This document shows, piece by piece, positions 1 through 10,934 of a DNA stretch of 64,000 nt. Position 1 is the first letter of the stretch, and each line of letters begins with the position of its first letter. A program made the translations under genes and the position numbers. The DNA comes from Rebecca billardiae RCC1528 (taxonomy: Eukaryota; Haptophyta), in the NCBI GenBank assembly GCA_965240325.2, contig OZ251250.1, forward strand, positions 248,001-312,000. The letters run 5' to 3'. The notes below the pieces were generated by a model. That model was not told the DNA's origin. It saw nothing but the letters and a program-made list of their open reading frames with translations, and did not search any database.

Positions 1-533
1 CCCAGCTGCAGGCGGAGCGAGCAGGGCGCGGCGGGTGCGCGCGGCGCGCCGGGCGCGGGCGCGTCGGCGTGCCGGCGGAGCGCGTCGATGGCGGTGCGCA
101 GCGGGAGGGGATCGATCTCGACCACCTCGTCCGGCGCCGTGCCCGCCGCGTACGTCACGCGCACGCCGGGCGCGCGCGCGGAGCTCGCGAGCAGCTCGCG
201 CAGCTCGAGCGAAAGCACGCTCGGCTCGTAGTCGTGCGCGAGGATGGCGGTGCGCGAGATCGCGGTGTGCAGCGTGTCGATCGCGTGGGAGATCTCGGCC
301 GAGACGCACACCATCGCGTCCGCCACCTCGGCGGCGCTCGTGCCGCCGGGCTCGCGCGCGCACCGCTGCATCACGTCGACGAGCGCCGCCGCGCGCACGA
401 GCGGGTTGCACACCGAGTCCTGCAGCGAGAGGAGCGCGCTGTTGTCGTCCGTGCCGCCGAGCATGCGCGCTTCGGCGGCGGTGGCCGCCGGGGACGAGCC
501 GGACCGGCCCGTCGCGCCGGCTCGCGGCTCCAT
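1..533 (-). CDS. Partial histidine-kinase-like protein, degenerate H-box; 3' end outside window
   Basis: Reading from the ATG at 533 the frame stays open to the window edge (177 codons). The protein contains LQDSVCNPLVRAAALVDVM, which has the shape of a HisKA H-box helix (HDLRSPL in the two complete kinases of this window) but with Gln in place of the phosphoacceptor His. After it come a helix with DTLHTAISRTAILAHDYE and a segment LELRELLASSARAPGVRVTY that resembles the linker into a HATPase_c domain. I infer a third, divergent member of the local kinase family, perhaps catalytically altered. The ATP-binding boxes would lie beyond position 1, so the family call rests only on this local resemblance. 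Upstream of 533 I see no coding continuation, but an unseen 5' exon is possible. Confidence 0.5.
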   Translation of the reverse strand, partial: MEPRAGATGRSGSSPAATAAEARMLGGTDDNSALLSLQDSVCNPLVRAAALVDVMQRCAREPGGTSAAEVADAMVCVSAEISHAIDTLHTAISRTAILAHDYEPSVLSLELRELLASSARAPGVRVTYAAGTAPDEVVEIDPLPLRTAIDALRRHADAPAPGAPRAPAAPCSLRLQL

Positions 534-2663
534 GTGGTGTGGAGCGTGCGCCCGAGGCCTGTGAGCTTGCTCAGCGTGGGGACCGGGCCAGCGCAAGTTC
601 AAGTCGAGGTGTTTCGGTTTGGTGGCGCCCGGCCTGCATGGATCTGCGGGAGTCTTCGTCTACGGCCCTTGCTTCGTCCCTCCCCAAACATTGATCCTGC
701 TGATTGCGCCTTTGTGTGCCACGGCGAATCAGCGATGAGACGGCTGCTCCCGTGCGGTGCGCCTTTAATGAAATGAATATCGGTGTTGAAAGTGCGAGCA
801 CCAGGTTGATTGAATGATTGCTCTCATATTTTAGCTGTTGGCGGGAGCACATGGCTGATGATTCATCAAGGAGCGGTAGCTGATCCACGTGATGGAGCCA
901 AAATTACCTGCTCGATTCTCATTCGACGGGCCGATCCACCAGTGATTCAAGGAACTCTGTCGAAGAATAATGAGCAATCACAGATTGACTGCTCACCACC
1001 CTCGGTGGGCCAGATTTGGGCCAGATCAGCATCACGTTGGTCGGAGGAGATCCCCCCAAAATATTATGATGACCATCAAGATGATTGAGCAGGATTTAAT
1101 TAAGGAACTTGGTGACCCCGACGATCCCGCGATGGTGCCGCGACTCAGGGCGTCCACAGCAGGCGAAGTGCGCGGAAGGGGGGGGTGGGACGAGCCGGGC
1201 GCTAGCCGCCAGCGGTTCGCGGTGCTGCTGCCGCAGTCGTGGGACCTGTCCCATCAGATGCTTGAGCGGCGAGTGAGCCGCGCCGCCGGTTCCGGCGGCC
1301 CCGTGCGCCGTAGTTCCGCGAATCGCGCCTCTACGAGTCTAAGCCGCGGTCGGCGTGTGACCCCGGGCCGGAGGCAGGGGCCGGCACAGCCGAGTCTAGC
1401 AGCACCGGGCCGCCTGCGCCCGGCAAATGAAAACTGCATGCCACCAGGGCGTTCGTGAGCTCGCGCTTGACGTGTGCTCCAAACCCCTGGCTCGGTGCTG
1501 TCACTAGCTGTCTGTCTGAGTGCCGGCGGCGGCGCGGCCGGCGGACGGTGCCGTGCGAGACTCAGACCCGTCCGGCACGGGTGACGTGAATGAGTATACT
1601 ACAGGTAGTACAGAGTAATCGTGACTCCGTGAGTGAGCGTATGAAAACCACGACGTATATAGATAGCGTAGTATATGCTTCAATGCTGAGTTTGTGCTCG
1701 CCGCTGCCACATGGCTAATGACGGCCAGTCCGCGCCGAATCTTGATTCTTGTCAGAAGTCTCGGAACCGTGACCGAATCGGCCTCGGGAGGCCATTGCGG
1801 TTGTGCCCCGAGCGAGGGCGAGGGTGCAGGTCCGGATGTCAGACGGCAGTCTCAGCCGCTGGTAGCAGCTGGTCGAGCCTGCCCCGTGCCGTCCCCGGGC
1901 GGTCGCGTACGCGCTTGCCGCTCGATCCGCAGCTGGCTGGCTGGAGGCGGCTGGTGCTGCGGCGGCGTCCACGGGGGGCGCCTTCGCCCGCTCAGCTCAG
2001 CGGCACCTCCTCGTCGTCCAAGTCGTCGCCCGGGGGCGAGTCTCGGTCCTCGTGAAGGGGGGCAGCGGGGACTGGCGCGGGTACAAGCGGTCGGCGCAGG
2101 AAAAGCCATTTAGCCATCTTTATTTTCGTTCGAATTTGCCTGGAGATAGTCATCTCAAGACCACCATCTCGTTGTCTAATTGGTCAGGAGTCGGGGCGGC
2201 TCACCCAATATGCTCACTCTGAAACGGTTCGTGATGGAAGCCTCACGATAATGACGGCGGTATGTTCATCATGTACTACAATCATTGCCTTGGTTAAATT
2301 CACGTATCATCAGCCTCATCGAGCAGATGAATGTGCTTGGAAATGACCGTCAAGGGGGTTTGACGATGCTTCATTTTGTACATGATCATGAATTGACGAC
2401 GTCGACCACCCAAATCGAGGGCGGCACAATCCCATATTCATCTCGGCTTTTTAGCGGTTGATCAGCTCAGAAAACGAACCACTTCAGAGTCTTGGGCTCG
2501 GGGAACGAAACATTCGTATAGTAATGTCTCCGATGAGCGACGATTCGGCGCCCGCGAGATGCGCAGCGCGCATCTGCTCGAAGCTCGGGCGTTAGGGTGC
2601 GCTGAGCCCAGCTTGCCCGGGACTGCGCGTGTATATCGTCGCACCGGCCGCTGCCCCGCCGCG
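534..2663. other. Intergenic region, no supported gene
   Basis: GC content is lower than in flanking coding DNA. Short ORFs are present on both strands, but none has a recognisable domain or convincing composition. The best of these starts near 1068 and reads MMTIKMIEQDLIKELGDPDD before becoming low-complexity. It is too short to call. The region should hold the 5' ends and promoters of the two divergent kinase-like genes. Confidence 0.5.
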
Positions 2664-5600
2664 ATGCTCGGCAGACTGCGCAAGCCGCGCAACCGAGGGA
2701 GCGTCGAGCCGCAGCACACCGCATCCGACGCCTCCGCCAACGCCGTCGACTCGCTGCCGGACGCTGAAACGGCGAGCGACCTCGAGGCTGCCCACTCGTG
2801 GAAGAGCGCGCTCGCCGACGCCCCCGACCGCCACCCGCGCGTATCGCGCGGGACGAGGGCGTCGCACGCGATGCAGTTGACTGCGCACGTGACGGCCACC
2901 AACACGTCCGATTCGGTCTCTGGCGGCGCCACGCCAACGAGCGCGCGCTCCGCACCGGCGCCCGCGCCGTCCGAGCCGGATCTCGAGGCGGCGCCGGCGC
3001 CGGCGCCGGCGGCGGCGCCGGCCGCCGAAGGCAGCGGGTCGTCGAGCGCGCTCACCGACGTGCCCCCGTTGCGGCTCACGCCGTGGGGTGCCTTTCCGGA
3101 CGCGGCGGTCGAGGCCACGTACCGCCGCACCGACCTGCGCCCGCGCCTGACCGCGCGCGTGCGCTTCATCTCGAGTGTGTTCATGGTGCTGGGCGGCGGC
3201 ATCGTCGTGATGGACATCGTGCCGCGCGGCGGGATCACGACGATCTCGAAGATCAGCGGGTTCCTCTGGCTCACCGACATCGTCATGTTCCTGCTGTCGA
3301 GCGCGGTGCGCGCCTGGGCGCGCGTGCCGCTCGCCGCGCTCGAGTGGAGCTCGGCGATCTGGCTCTGTCTCTTCATCGTGAATATGGTCGTGTTTTACCC
3401 GTACCGGTTGGCGCAGCTGCTCCCGGACGAGTCCGGTGTGATCCTGGGCAACTCGACGGACTGCGAGTGGAGCCAGGCGGCCGCGATGCTCCGCGCGCTC
3501 GCCATCGTCGTCGTCGCCGGCCTCTTCATGCCGTTGCAGCACGCGCACTTCTTCCTTGTCGTCGGCGTGTCGCTCGTGTCGACGACGGTCGCCGAGCTGC
3601 TGCTGCCGCTGCCGTCGGGGCGCGCGGACGCGGCGCGGACGGGCGCGGTGTTCTTTCTGCTCGTCGCGACGATCGCGCGCGCGCACTGGGACCGCGTGCG
3701 CTCCGAGCGCGCGCAGTGGCACTTCCGCCGCTCCGTCGCCGAGGCGACGCAGGCGTGGCAGCGCACGCGCAAGCTCGAGCTCGACGCAAAGATCCGCGCG
3801 TCCTCCGCCGAGCTCGCAAAGGCGGCGCGCGCCAAGCTGATCCGGGTGGTGCGTGCGCGCGTGCGCGTGTGTCCGCCCGCCCGGCGGGTGGGACGGCGCG
3901 GCTCTGCGGCGCGCGCGCGGCGCCCCTGCTCTGCGTGCGCGCACCCGCCCAACCGCTCGTGTCGCCTCCGCGCTGCGCGCGCGCGCGCATTACCCACCGC
4001 CAGGTGATGCACGACCTGCGCAGCCCGCTGCTCGCGTGCAAGAACGTGGCGGACATGCTCTCGGCCACGGCGCACGACTCGCTCGTCGGCGCGCCGCCCA
4101 CCCAGCGCGCGGTGGACACGCTGCACACGTGCACGACCATCATGGAGAATATTGTCTCCGACATGCTCGGTGCGCGCCTTTTTCTTTTTCGGTTCTTTTC
4201 CGTGTTCTTCTCCTTCTCTTCCCTTTTTTCCCCTCGATATTGAATTCTTTGGGCTGCTGCTGCGCTCCCTGTTTGGTGTACCTGATTGCTGCGCTGCGCC
4301 GTTTGCTCTGTTGCGGCTGCTGCTCGCGGCCGGCGCGCGCGTGCAGGCGTCAGCGTGCACGCGCACGCGCGCGCACGCCGCTCCAGTACCTCGCTCGCGC
4401 GTCCGCTCACGCGCGCCGCGCGCACGCCCGCCCCTCGCCACCACGCCACCGCGCGCCGCCACGCCAGACTTTGAGCGCATCGACTCGGGCCGCCTCAACC
4501 TCGTGCCCGGGCCGTTCCGCTTCGCCAAGCTGCTCAAGGACGCCGAGACGACGTTCGCAAACCTCGCGCAGCGCAAGGGCGTGCGACTCTCGTTCCGGAA
4601 GCTTCCGCCCGAGGCGGCGGACAAGCGTTTCGTCGGGGACGTCCGCCGGCTGCTGCAGTGCCTGAGCAACGGCCTCTCCAACGCGATCAAGTTCACGGAC
4701 CCGGGCAAGCGCGTCACCATGCGCGTCTCCGTGCGCCCGCACCCGACGCGCTCGGCCGAGTGGCGCCATATTGTTTTGTCGGTCGAGGACGAGGGCATCG
4801 GGCTCACCGATGACGAGCTGGAGGCTCTCAATGCGCCCGAGGGCGAGTTCACGCAGGTGGGGCTGGGCCAGCTCCAGGGCAACGGCGGCACGGGGCTCGG
4901 GCTTTCGATCGCGCGCCACCTGCTCCGGCTGCACTGGGGCTCGACGCTGCGGCTGACGAGCGCCGGACGCGGCCGCGGCACCACGTTCGAAATGAACCTC
5001 ACACTCGCTCTGGCGTCGGACGACGCGGCGGGCGGCGGCAGCGCCGGCGACAGCGGCGCTTGGTCATTCCGCCCCGCCGCCGGTGTGCCGGCCATCCAGC
5101 GCGACCGCTCGGACTCGAGCGAGGTGTCGTCGCGGCCCTCCACGGCAGCCAACACGCCGTCGATGCCGTCGCGGCTGTCGCTCGGCCGCACGGCCGGCGG
5201 CGCGGGCGGCGCCGACGGCAGCGGCGGCACGCCGGGCCGGGCGCGGCTCGCTCGACTGCCGTCGGACCGCGCGACCAACGGCACGCGCAGCAGCTGCTAT
5301 GGCTCCACGCACTCGTCGCTCTCCGCCGAGCAGCTGCAGGCGCTCGCGGAGGCGGGCGAGGTGCGGCTGAGCGGCGGGGCCGCGGACGAGGACGCGCTGC
5401 TCGCGGGGCTTAAGTGCCTGCACGTCGAGGTGCGGCGCGCGCGCGGCGCGGCGCGCCGCGCCGCGTGCTGTCGCGTGCGCGCGCGCGCGCCCGGCAAGCG
5501 CATGCCGCGCGCGCGCGCACGCGCCGCCGCCCCGGCCCGCGGCCGCTCCGTTTGGCCTTGTTTTCTCTTCGCGTGAGTCTCACCGCCTTGCATCGTGTGT

Positions 5601-6271
5601 GTGCGCGCCCTTCGCTCGCCACCCCGCCGCCTCGCCGCGCCCCGCCCGCCGCGCGCAGGACGACCAGATGCTCCAGCTCACCGTCGGCGTTCAGCTCTTC
5701 TCACGGCTCGGTATTGCGCACGACACGGCCGCCGACGGGCGCGCGTGCGTCGCGCTCGTGCGCGCGTCGCTGCGGCCGGCGGCGGTGCCGTACGACGCCA
5801 TCGTGATGGACAACCAGGTGTGTGCGCGTGCGTGCGCGCGTGCGTGCGTGTATGTGTGTGTGCGTGCATGTGTGCGTGTGCGCGTGCGTGCGTGAGTGCG
5901 TGCGTGCCACGCATGCGTGCGTGTGCGCGTGCGTGCGCGCGCACTTCTTCTGCTTGTGTTCTCACTCGGCGCCCACGCGGCCACGCTGCTGCTGCTGCGA
6001 ACGCGCTGCGCCTCCCCCCCGGCGCGCGCAGATGCCGGAGATGACCGGCACGCAGGCCACGCGCGAGATCCGCGCGCTCGGCTTCTCCGGCATCATCATC
6101 GGCATGACGGGCGACCCGATCGGAAGTCCGGACCGTTCAGAGTTCGAGGCGGCCGGACTCGACATGTGCACGGACAAGACGACGGAGGGGATGGGCCAGA
6201 TCGAGGCGAGGCTGCGCCAGTACGCGGCGACGACGAGCATCATCGCGTCCGCCCGCCGCTCCGCTGCCTGA
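2664..6271 (+). CDS. Membrane hybrid histidine kinase with C-terminal receiver domain (5 exons)
   Basis: Exons as I read them: 2664-3848, 4004-4169, 4468-5429, 5659-5817, 6032-6271. All introns are GT-AG, and the phases join without a frame error, giving about 903 aa. The N-terminal 140 residues are low-complexity. Hydrophobic segments follow at about 175-375 (FISSVFMVLGGGIVVMDIV, FLWLTDIVMFLLSS, IWLCLFIVNMVVFY and others). The H-box is VMHDLRSPL (His about 398). The ATPase domain has an N-box (LSNAIKF), G1 DEGIG and G2 GTGLGLSIAR. The receiver carries VEDD, MDNQMPEMTG with the phosphoacceptor Asp about 822, a conserved Thr in GMTGD, and Lys in CTDK. All phosphorelay residues are present, so it should autophosphorylate on His and pass phosphate to its own Asp. 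The ligand is unknown. An in-frame ATG at 2559 is an alternative start. A close paralogue lies at 59319-63120. Confidence 0.85.
5818..5960. repeat. Alternating purine-pyrimidine (TGCGTG) tract inside an intron
   Basis: Most of the last intron of the kinase gene consists of runs of TGTGTGCG and TGCGCG. Such alternation is the classical base pattern for Z-DNA formation. It splits the receiver domain exactly at MDNQ|MPEM. Confidence 0.7.
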
Positions 6272-6737
6272 CCGGTGATTAGCAGTGGGCGGCACTCGGG
6301 CCGACGCGCCGCCGGTGCCGTACAGAAGCTCGGCTCCGCCTCCGCCGACCGCCGCACCGGACGGCGCAGCGGGCAGCCGCGGCCCGCCGCGGGCGCCGGC
6401 GCGGCCGCCGCCGATCCGGTGGCGGGCCGGTCAGTCCGCCCTCCGCCGTAGATCTATATATATGAGATATATACATATATATATATATAGCATTATTTAA
6501 TAGCTATAGCGCAGCGCAGGTCTACGCGATCATGATATTGACCGGATCAGAGTCATCGTCAATGACCGGATGATGATGATGATGACGATGCTGCGTGCTG
6601 AGCAGAATGATAACGACGAGGCCGCCAGCGGCCCGCCAATCGCGATGATATGATCAGGGCGCGCGGCCTCGCGACGACGGCGACGACCGCGACGAGGACT
6701 CGCCTGGGCGAGGCAGCGCGCGGCGCGCGGGGCGCGC
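6272..6737. other. Convergent intergenic gap with AT microsatellite
   Basis: This is the space between the 3' ends of the plus-strand kinase and the minus-strand peptidase. It holds an (AT)n tract at about 6453-6490 and no gene. Similar AT islands occur in the other convergent gap at 53.6 kb. Confidence 0.6.
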
Positions 6738-9556
6738 TCACGCCGCCGCCGCCGGCTGGGCGCCCACCAGCCCCGCCTGCCTGAGCAGCGTCTCCGGGCT
6801 CGGCTGCCGCCCGCGGAACGCCTCGAACACCTCCGCCGGGTGGCGCGAGCCGCCGAGCCCAAGCACCGTGTCGCGGAACTTTCGGCCGAGGGCCTTGAGC
6901 TGAGCGTCGTCGTCGAGGCCGGACTCCTCGAACGCGCCAAAGGCGTCGGCGGCCATCACCTCGGCCCACTTGTACGAGTAGTAGCCCGCGGCGTACCCGC
7001 CGGCGAAGATGTGCGAGAACGCGCACAGGAAGCGGTCCTCCGGCAGCGGAGGCAGTACCGTGAGATCCTTGGCCAGCTCCGCCTGCAGCGCGAACGGGCC
7101 GAGGCCGTCGGCTGGCGCGCTCGCCGGGTCGTAGGCAGAGTGCAGGGCCAGGTCGAGCTTTGCGAAGAAGAGCTGGCGGAGCATCGCGAGGCCGGCGTTG
7201 TAGTGCCGCGCGGCGACCACCTTGTCGAACAGCGCCCCGGGCAGCGCCTCCCCCGTCTTGTAGTGCGCGGCGAACGTGTCCACCGTCGGCTTGTGGTACA
7301 CCCAATTCTCCATAAACTGCGACGGCAACTCGACCGCGTCCCACTCGACGCCGTTGATGCCGGCGGCGTCGGCGTGCTCGACGGCGGTGAGCATGTGCTG
7401 CAGGCCTGCGGGCGGTGGTGGCGGGCGGTGGTGGGGGCGGGTGCGGCGTGGAGGGGGCTTGAGGGCGGGCGCGCGGGGGCGGCGCCGCCGCCGCCGCCGC
7501 TTCGCCACCGAGCCGCCGCGCCCCCTCCCCCCCTTCACTGCCCTCGCCCCGGCGCCGCGGCCGCCGGGCGCTCGGCGGGCGGGGCGCCGCGCCCGCTCGG
7601 TCGGTGGGACCCCTCGGCGCGCGGCCCGCGCACGCGCGCGCGCCGCCCCGCACCGTGCCCCATCTCGTGGAACAGCGTCTCCACGTCGCGGAACGCCATC
7701 AGCGACGGCGTGTCGCCGACGGGTGGCGAGCCGTTGCACGTTAGATACGCGACCGGCTTGCGGCCGAGTGCCTTCGACTTGCCGACGCAGACGTCCATCC
7801 ACGCGCCGCCGCGCTTGACGGCGGGGCGCGCGTACGGGTCGAGGAAGAACGACGCGACGTGCTCCTCCGCCCCGCCGCCGCCGCCGCCGCCCGGACTCCC
7901 AGTCCGGCGGCGCACGTGGAAGAACCGGACGTCCGGGTGCCACACGTCCGCATCGCCGTCCGCCGGTACGACAGAGACGTCGAAAAGGCGCTCGATCACG
8001 CCGAAGAGTCCGGTGAGCACCTTGTCGAGCGGGAGGTACTGCCGGAGCTCCTCGTCCGAGTACGCGTACAGCGCCTCGCGCCGCCGCTCCGACCAGTACG
8101 TCACGTCCCACAGCGCCAGCGGCTCCGCCTGTCCGCGCTCGGCGGCGAACGCCTGCAGCGCTTGGAGCTCGCGCTGCGCAGCCGGGAACGCGGCGGTGCG
8201 GAGCTCGTCGAGCAGGCCGTTGACCGCGTCGACGGAGCCGGCCATCTTGGCGGCGAGCGAGACCTCCGCGTAGCTCCCCTTCCCCAGCATCCGCGCCATC
8301 TGCGAGCGCAGCTCCAGAATCCGGGAGACCAGCTTCGTGTTGTCCGGACCGCCGTCGGCGCCGCCCGCGCGCGTGGTGAACGCTCGATACACCTTCTCCC
8401 GAAGATTCCGATCGGCTGCGTTCTGCATGAGCGGCATGTAGCACGGCATGTCGAGGGTGACGAGCCACGGGCCGGAGTCCGCCGTCGCGCCCTCCTCGCC
8501 CGCCGCCTTGGCCGCCGCCGCCGTCAGCGCCTTCAGAGAGTCCGGGAAGCCGGACACCTCCGACTCGGCCTGCGGCGCGCACGGCGCGCGCGGCGCGGGC
8601 GCGGCGCGGGCGCGGCGCGGGCGCGGCGCGGGCGGGCGCGCGCGCGCGGCGGCGAGACGCGTGAGAGGAGCGCGCGCGCCGCGCCAACGCGCACGGCCGG
8701 CGCGCAGCTGGCCAGCCAGCCGGCCGCACGGCGCACGCGCGCGCGCGAACACGCGAGCACGAACGCAATGCAAACATTCTCGTGGCAATCAATCAAGGCA
8801 GACAAACAGGCGGCGAGCGCGCGCGCGGGCGCGCGCGGCGCGCCAGTGGGTCACCGTGAGCTTCAGCTTGAACGCCTTGGTGGCGTCGAGGACGTTGTTG
8901 GAGAAGGTGGTGGAGAGCTCGGCGAGCTCGAGCTTGATCTTGTTGAACGCCGCCTGCGCCTCTCCCTCCAGCCCCACGCCGGACAGCTCCATCTCCCGCA
9001 GCGACGCCTCGACGACGCGCGCCTGCGTGCCGTCAAGCGCGCCGCCGTCGCGCAGGCTTTGAAACGCCCTGTACACGGCGGCGGACTGGGAGTACGAGGC
9101 CATGGCCTTGACGACGGCGGGCTGCACCTTCGCGTGCGCCTCGCGCAGCGCGTCCGAGTTGCTCACGCCCATCAGGTGGTTCACCACACCCCAGGAGTAC
9201 TCGAGGGGAGCGCGCAATTTCTCGAGCCGCTCGACGACCGACTCCCAGGTGGGCGCCATCCCGCCGGCGAGGTCGGCCTCGAGGGCCTTGAGGTCGGCCT
9301 CGAAGGTGGAGATGAGCGAGCTGATCGCCGGCTCCACCTGCGCCGGCTCGATCTGCGTGAACCGCGGCAGCCCCGCCTGGTCGAGCAGCGCGTTGCCGCC
9401 GCCCGACGCGGCAGTGCTGATCGGCGCGGCGGCGGGCGCGCTCATCGCGAAGGCGACGCGGCCGAGCCGCGTGGAGGGGGTGGAGCTGACGAAGGCCGAG
9501 CCGCACGCGACGCCGAGCCCGGCGGCCGCGAGGGCGAGCGAGCGTCGGAGCAGCAT
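6738..9556 (-). CDS. M3-family zinc oligopeptidase, predicted plastid-targeted (3 exons)
   Basis: Minus-strand exons 9556-8855, 8569-7654 and 7405-6738 join in frame to about 761 aa. The zinc site is [13 protein letters not shown] (HExxH about residue 535), and the join of exons 2 and 3 restores the conserved Gly after HEMGH. The downstream block [17 protein letters not shown] supplies the third zinc ligand Glu, and [21 protein letters not shown] is the usual M3 C-terminal signature. Members of this family (bacterial oligopeptidase A, plant organellar oligopeptidase) degrade short peptides, including cleaved targeting peptides. The N-terminus is a hydrophobic signal ([18 protein letters not shown]) followed by SAFV, which resembles the bipartite plastid leader of red-lineage algae. 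A start at 9586, ten codons upstream, is possible; 9556 puts the signal core directly at the N-terminus. The match to the family is strong and the location is inferred. Confidence 0.9.
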
Positions 9557-9800
9557 CTCCGCAGGCGGCGGCGCGGCGGCAATCACGAGCGCGCGAGGGC
9601 GCCGATTCGTCCTGAAGCAGATCGAGCGCTTCGCGTCCGCCGCCGCACGGCGACTGTCTTGGCCGAGCTCTCGTGAGTCGTGGCCGCGCGTGCGAAGCTT
9701 CGGGAGCTATCCTATCGCTTTTTCGATTTTAATCGGGCGGGCGGATTGTTTTCGGTCCGTGCCGGTGATCAGTCTCTCGGCCCAGTCCTAGGCGGCCTAG

Positions 9801-10742
9801 TCAGTCGACGGGCGCCAGCACGTCGCCGAGCGCGAGCTCGCCAGCGCGAGTGACCTGCGCGTACACGCCAAAGTACGGGCCGTGCTCCGGGAAGTGCTCG
9901 TTGATCAGCGCGGGCAGGTCCGGCAGCGCGGGCTCGGAGCCCGCCGCGCTGCCGCCGTCATCGCCGGCGGCGGCGCGCGGGTCGTACCCAATGCCGGCGC
10001 AGCGCACGGTCTTGCCGAGCACGCGCAGCTCGAGCCCCGAGCGCTCGGCGCGCAGCGTGCGCCCGACCCACGCCATCTCCGCCCACGGCGCCAGCTCGTC
10101 CACCACCACATTCGCGCGGAACCGCAGCACGCTGAGCCGCTCGGCGCCAATCTCGCGCGCGAGATCGGCCACAGAAGTCCGGGAGATCAGGTGCACCGTG
10201 CGCACGTCGCCGCTGCCCGAGCGCACGCCGGCGCGCGTGTTGCCGAACTGGTGCTCGCGCGGCGCCCGTGGCGACGCGCACACCACGCGCACCGCCTCCC
10301 CGCCCAGCACGTGCGCCGAGAGGAACCGAGCGAGCGCCGCGCGGCCTGCCGGCCGCGCGAGCGGCACGGAGAGCGTGGCGGGCGCGCCGCGCGCGCGGCT
10401 GGCCTCGTCGCGCCAGCGCACGGCGAGCTGGTCGGTGCGGTCGTCGAAGGAGGTGCGCAGCCGCGCGAGCGCCTCGCCCGCCGAGAACGCCGAGAAGAAG
10501 AACTCCTTGTGCACCCACCGCGGGTCGTCCGCGTCAAAGCCCGCGCCGGGCTCGCGCGCGCGCGCGCCGCGCAGCAGCGCGTAGCGGCGGTCGGCGGGGA
10601 AGGCGTCGCCCTCGCCGAGCCGCACGCGCTCGAGCTCGTCGAACCACAGGCCCTTGCACGGGTAGCGGTGCAGCGCGCTCACGCGCGCCAGCGAGCCCGG
10701 CGAGGCCCACAGCAGCGCGCCGAGCGCCGCCGCGGCAGCCAT
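9801..10742 (-). CDS. MOSC-domain protein (mARC/YcbX type), intact copy
   Basis: Single exon, 313 aa. The N-terminal beta-barrel region contains LHRYPCKGLWFDELERVRLG and WVHKEFFFSAF. The MOSC domain has RFRANVVVDELAPW, the conserved Cys in KTVRCAGIGYDP, and the terminal HGPYFGVYAQV...LALGDVL motif. This is the layout of MOSC_N plus MOSC proteins such as mARC and YcbX, which bind molybdenum cofactor through the conserved Cys and reduce N-hydroxylated compounds. Cofactor binding is inferred from the family. It is the only complete copy here: its first 144 codons recur in five truncated ORFs between 15.6 and 37.4 kb. It is head-to-head with the first EsV-1-7 gene, with 192 bp between the ATGs. 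Confidence 0.85.
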   Translation of the reverse strand: MAAAAALGALLWASPGSLARVSALHRYPCKGLWFDELERVRLGEGDAFPADRRYALLRGARAREPGAGFDADDPRWVHKEFFFSAFSAGEALARLRTSFDDRTDQLAVRWRDEASRARGAPATLSVPLARPAGRAALARFLSAHVLGGEAVRVVCASPRAPREHQFGNTRAGVRSGSGDVRTVHLISRTSVADLAREIGAERLSVLRFRANVVVDELAPWAEMAWVGRTLRAERSGLELRVLGKTVRCAGIGYDPRAAAGDDGGSAAGSEPALPDLPALINEHFPEHGPYFGVYAQVTRAGELALGDVLAPVD

Positions 10743-10934
10743 CGCGGACGGCGGCCGGAAGGGGTGCAGCCTTTGCCGTGCCCGTGCGGGCACTGGGCAG
10801 CCCTGCGGCCCCTGCCCCTGCCTCCCCGTCCGCGCGGTTGCGGGAGGGTCAACCAGCCATCGCGCAAGGGGGCGCCGCGGCCCTTTTGGTTCGACGCGCG
10901 CGCCAGCCGGTGCTCTGCGCACACGCTGGCCGGA
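10743..10934. promoter_or_regulatory. Short intergenic block between divergent MOSC and EsV-1-7 genes
   Basis: The sequence from the MOSC ATG into the EsV-1-7 frame is kept in copies near 16.1, 27.4, 32.4 and 37.4 kb. Part of it (from 10839, TGCGGGAGGGTCAACC) stays in the EsV-1-7 reading frame and ends in a degenerate repeat (SRCSAHTLAGMV), so it is partly coding. A bidirectional promoter is an inference from the divergent arrangement. I see no TATA box. Confidence 0.3.

Noticed and set aside
69-776. 235-codon plus ORF at the window start
   Set aside because: Arg-rich shadow. The minus strand carries the kinase-like protein.
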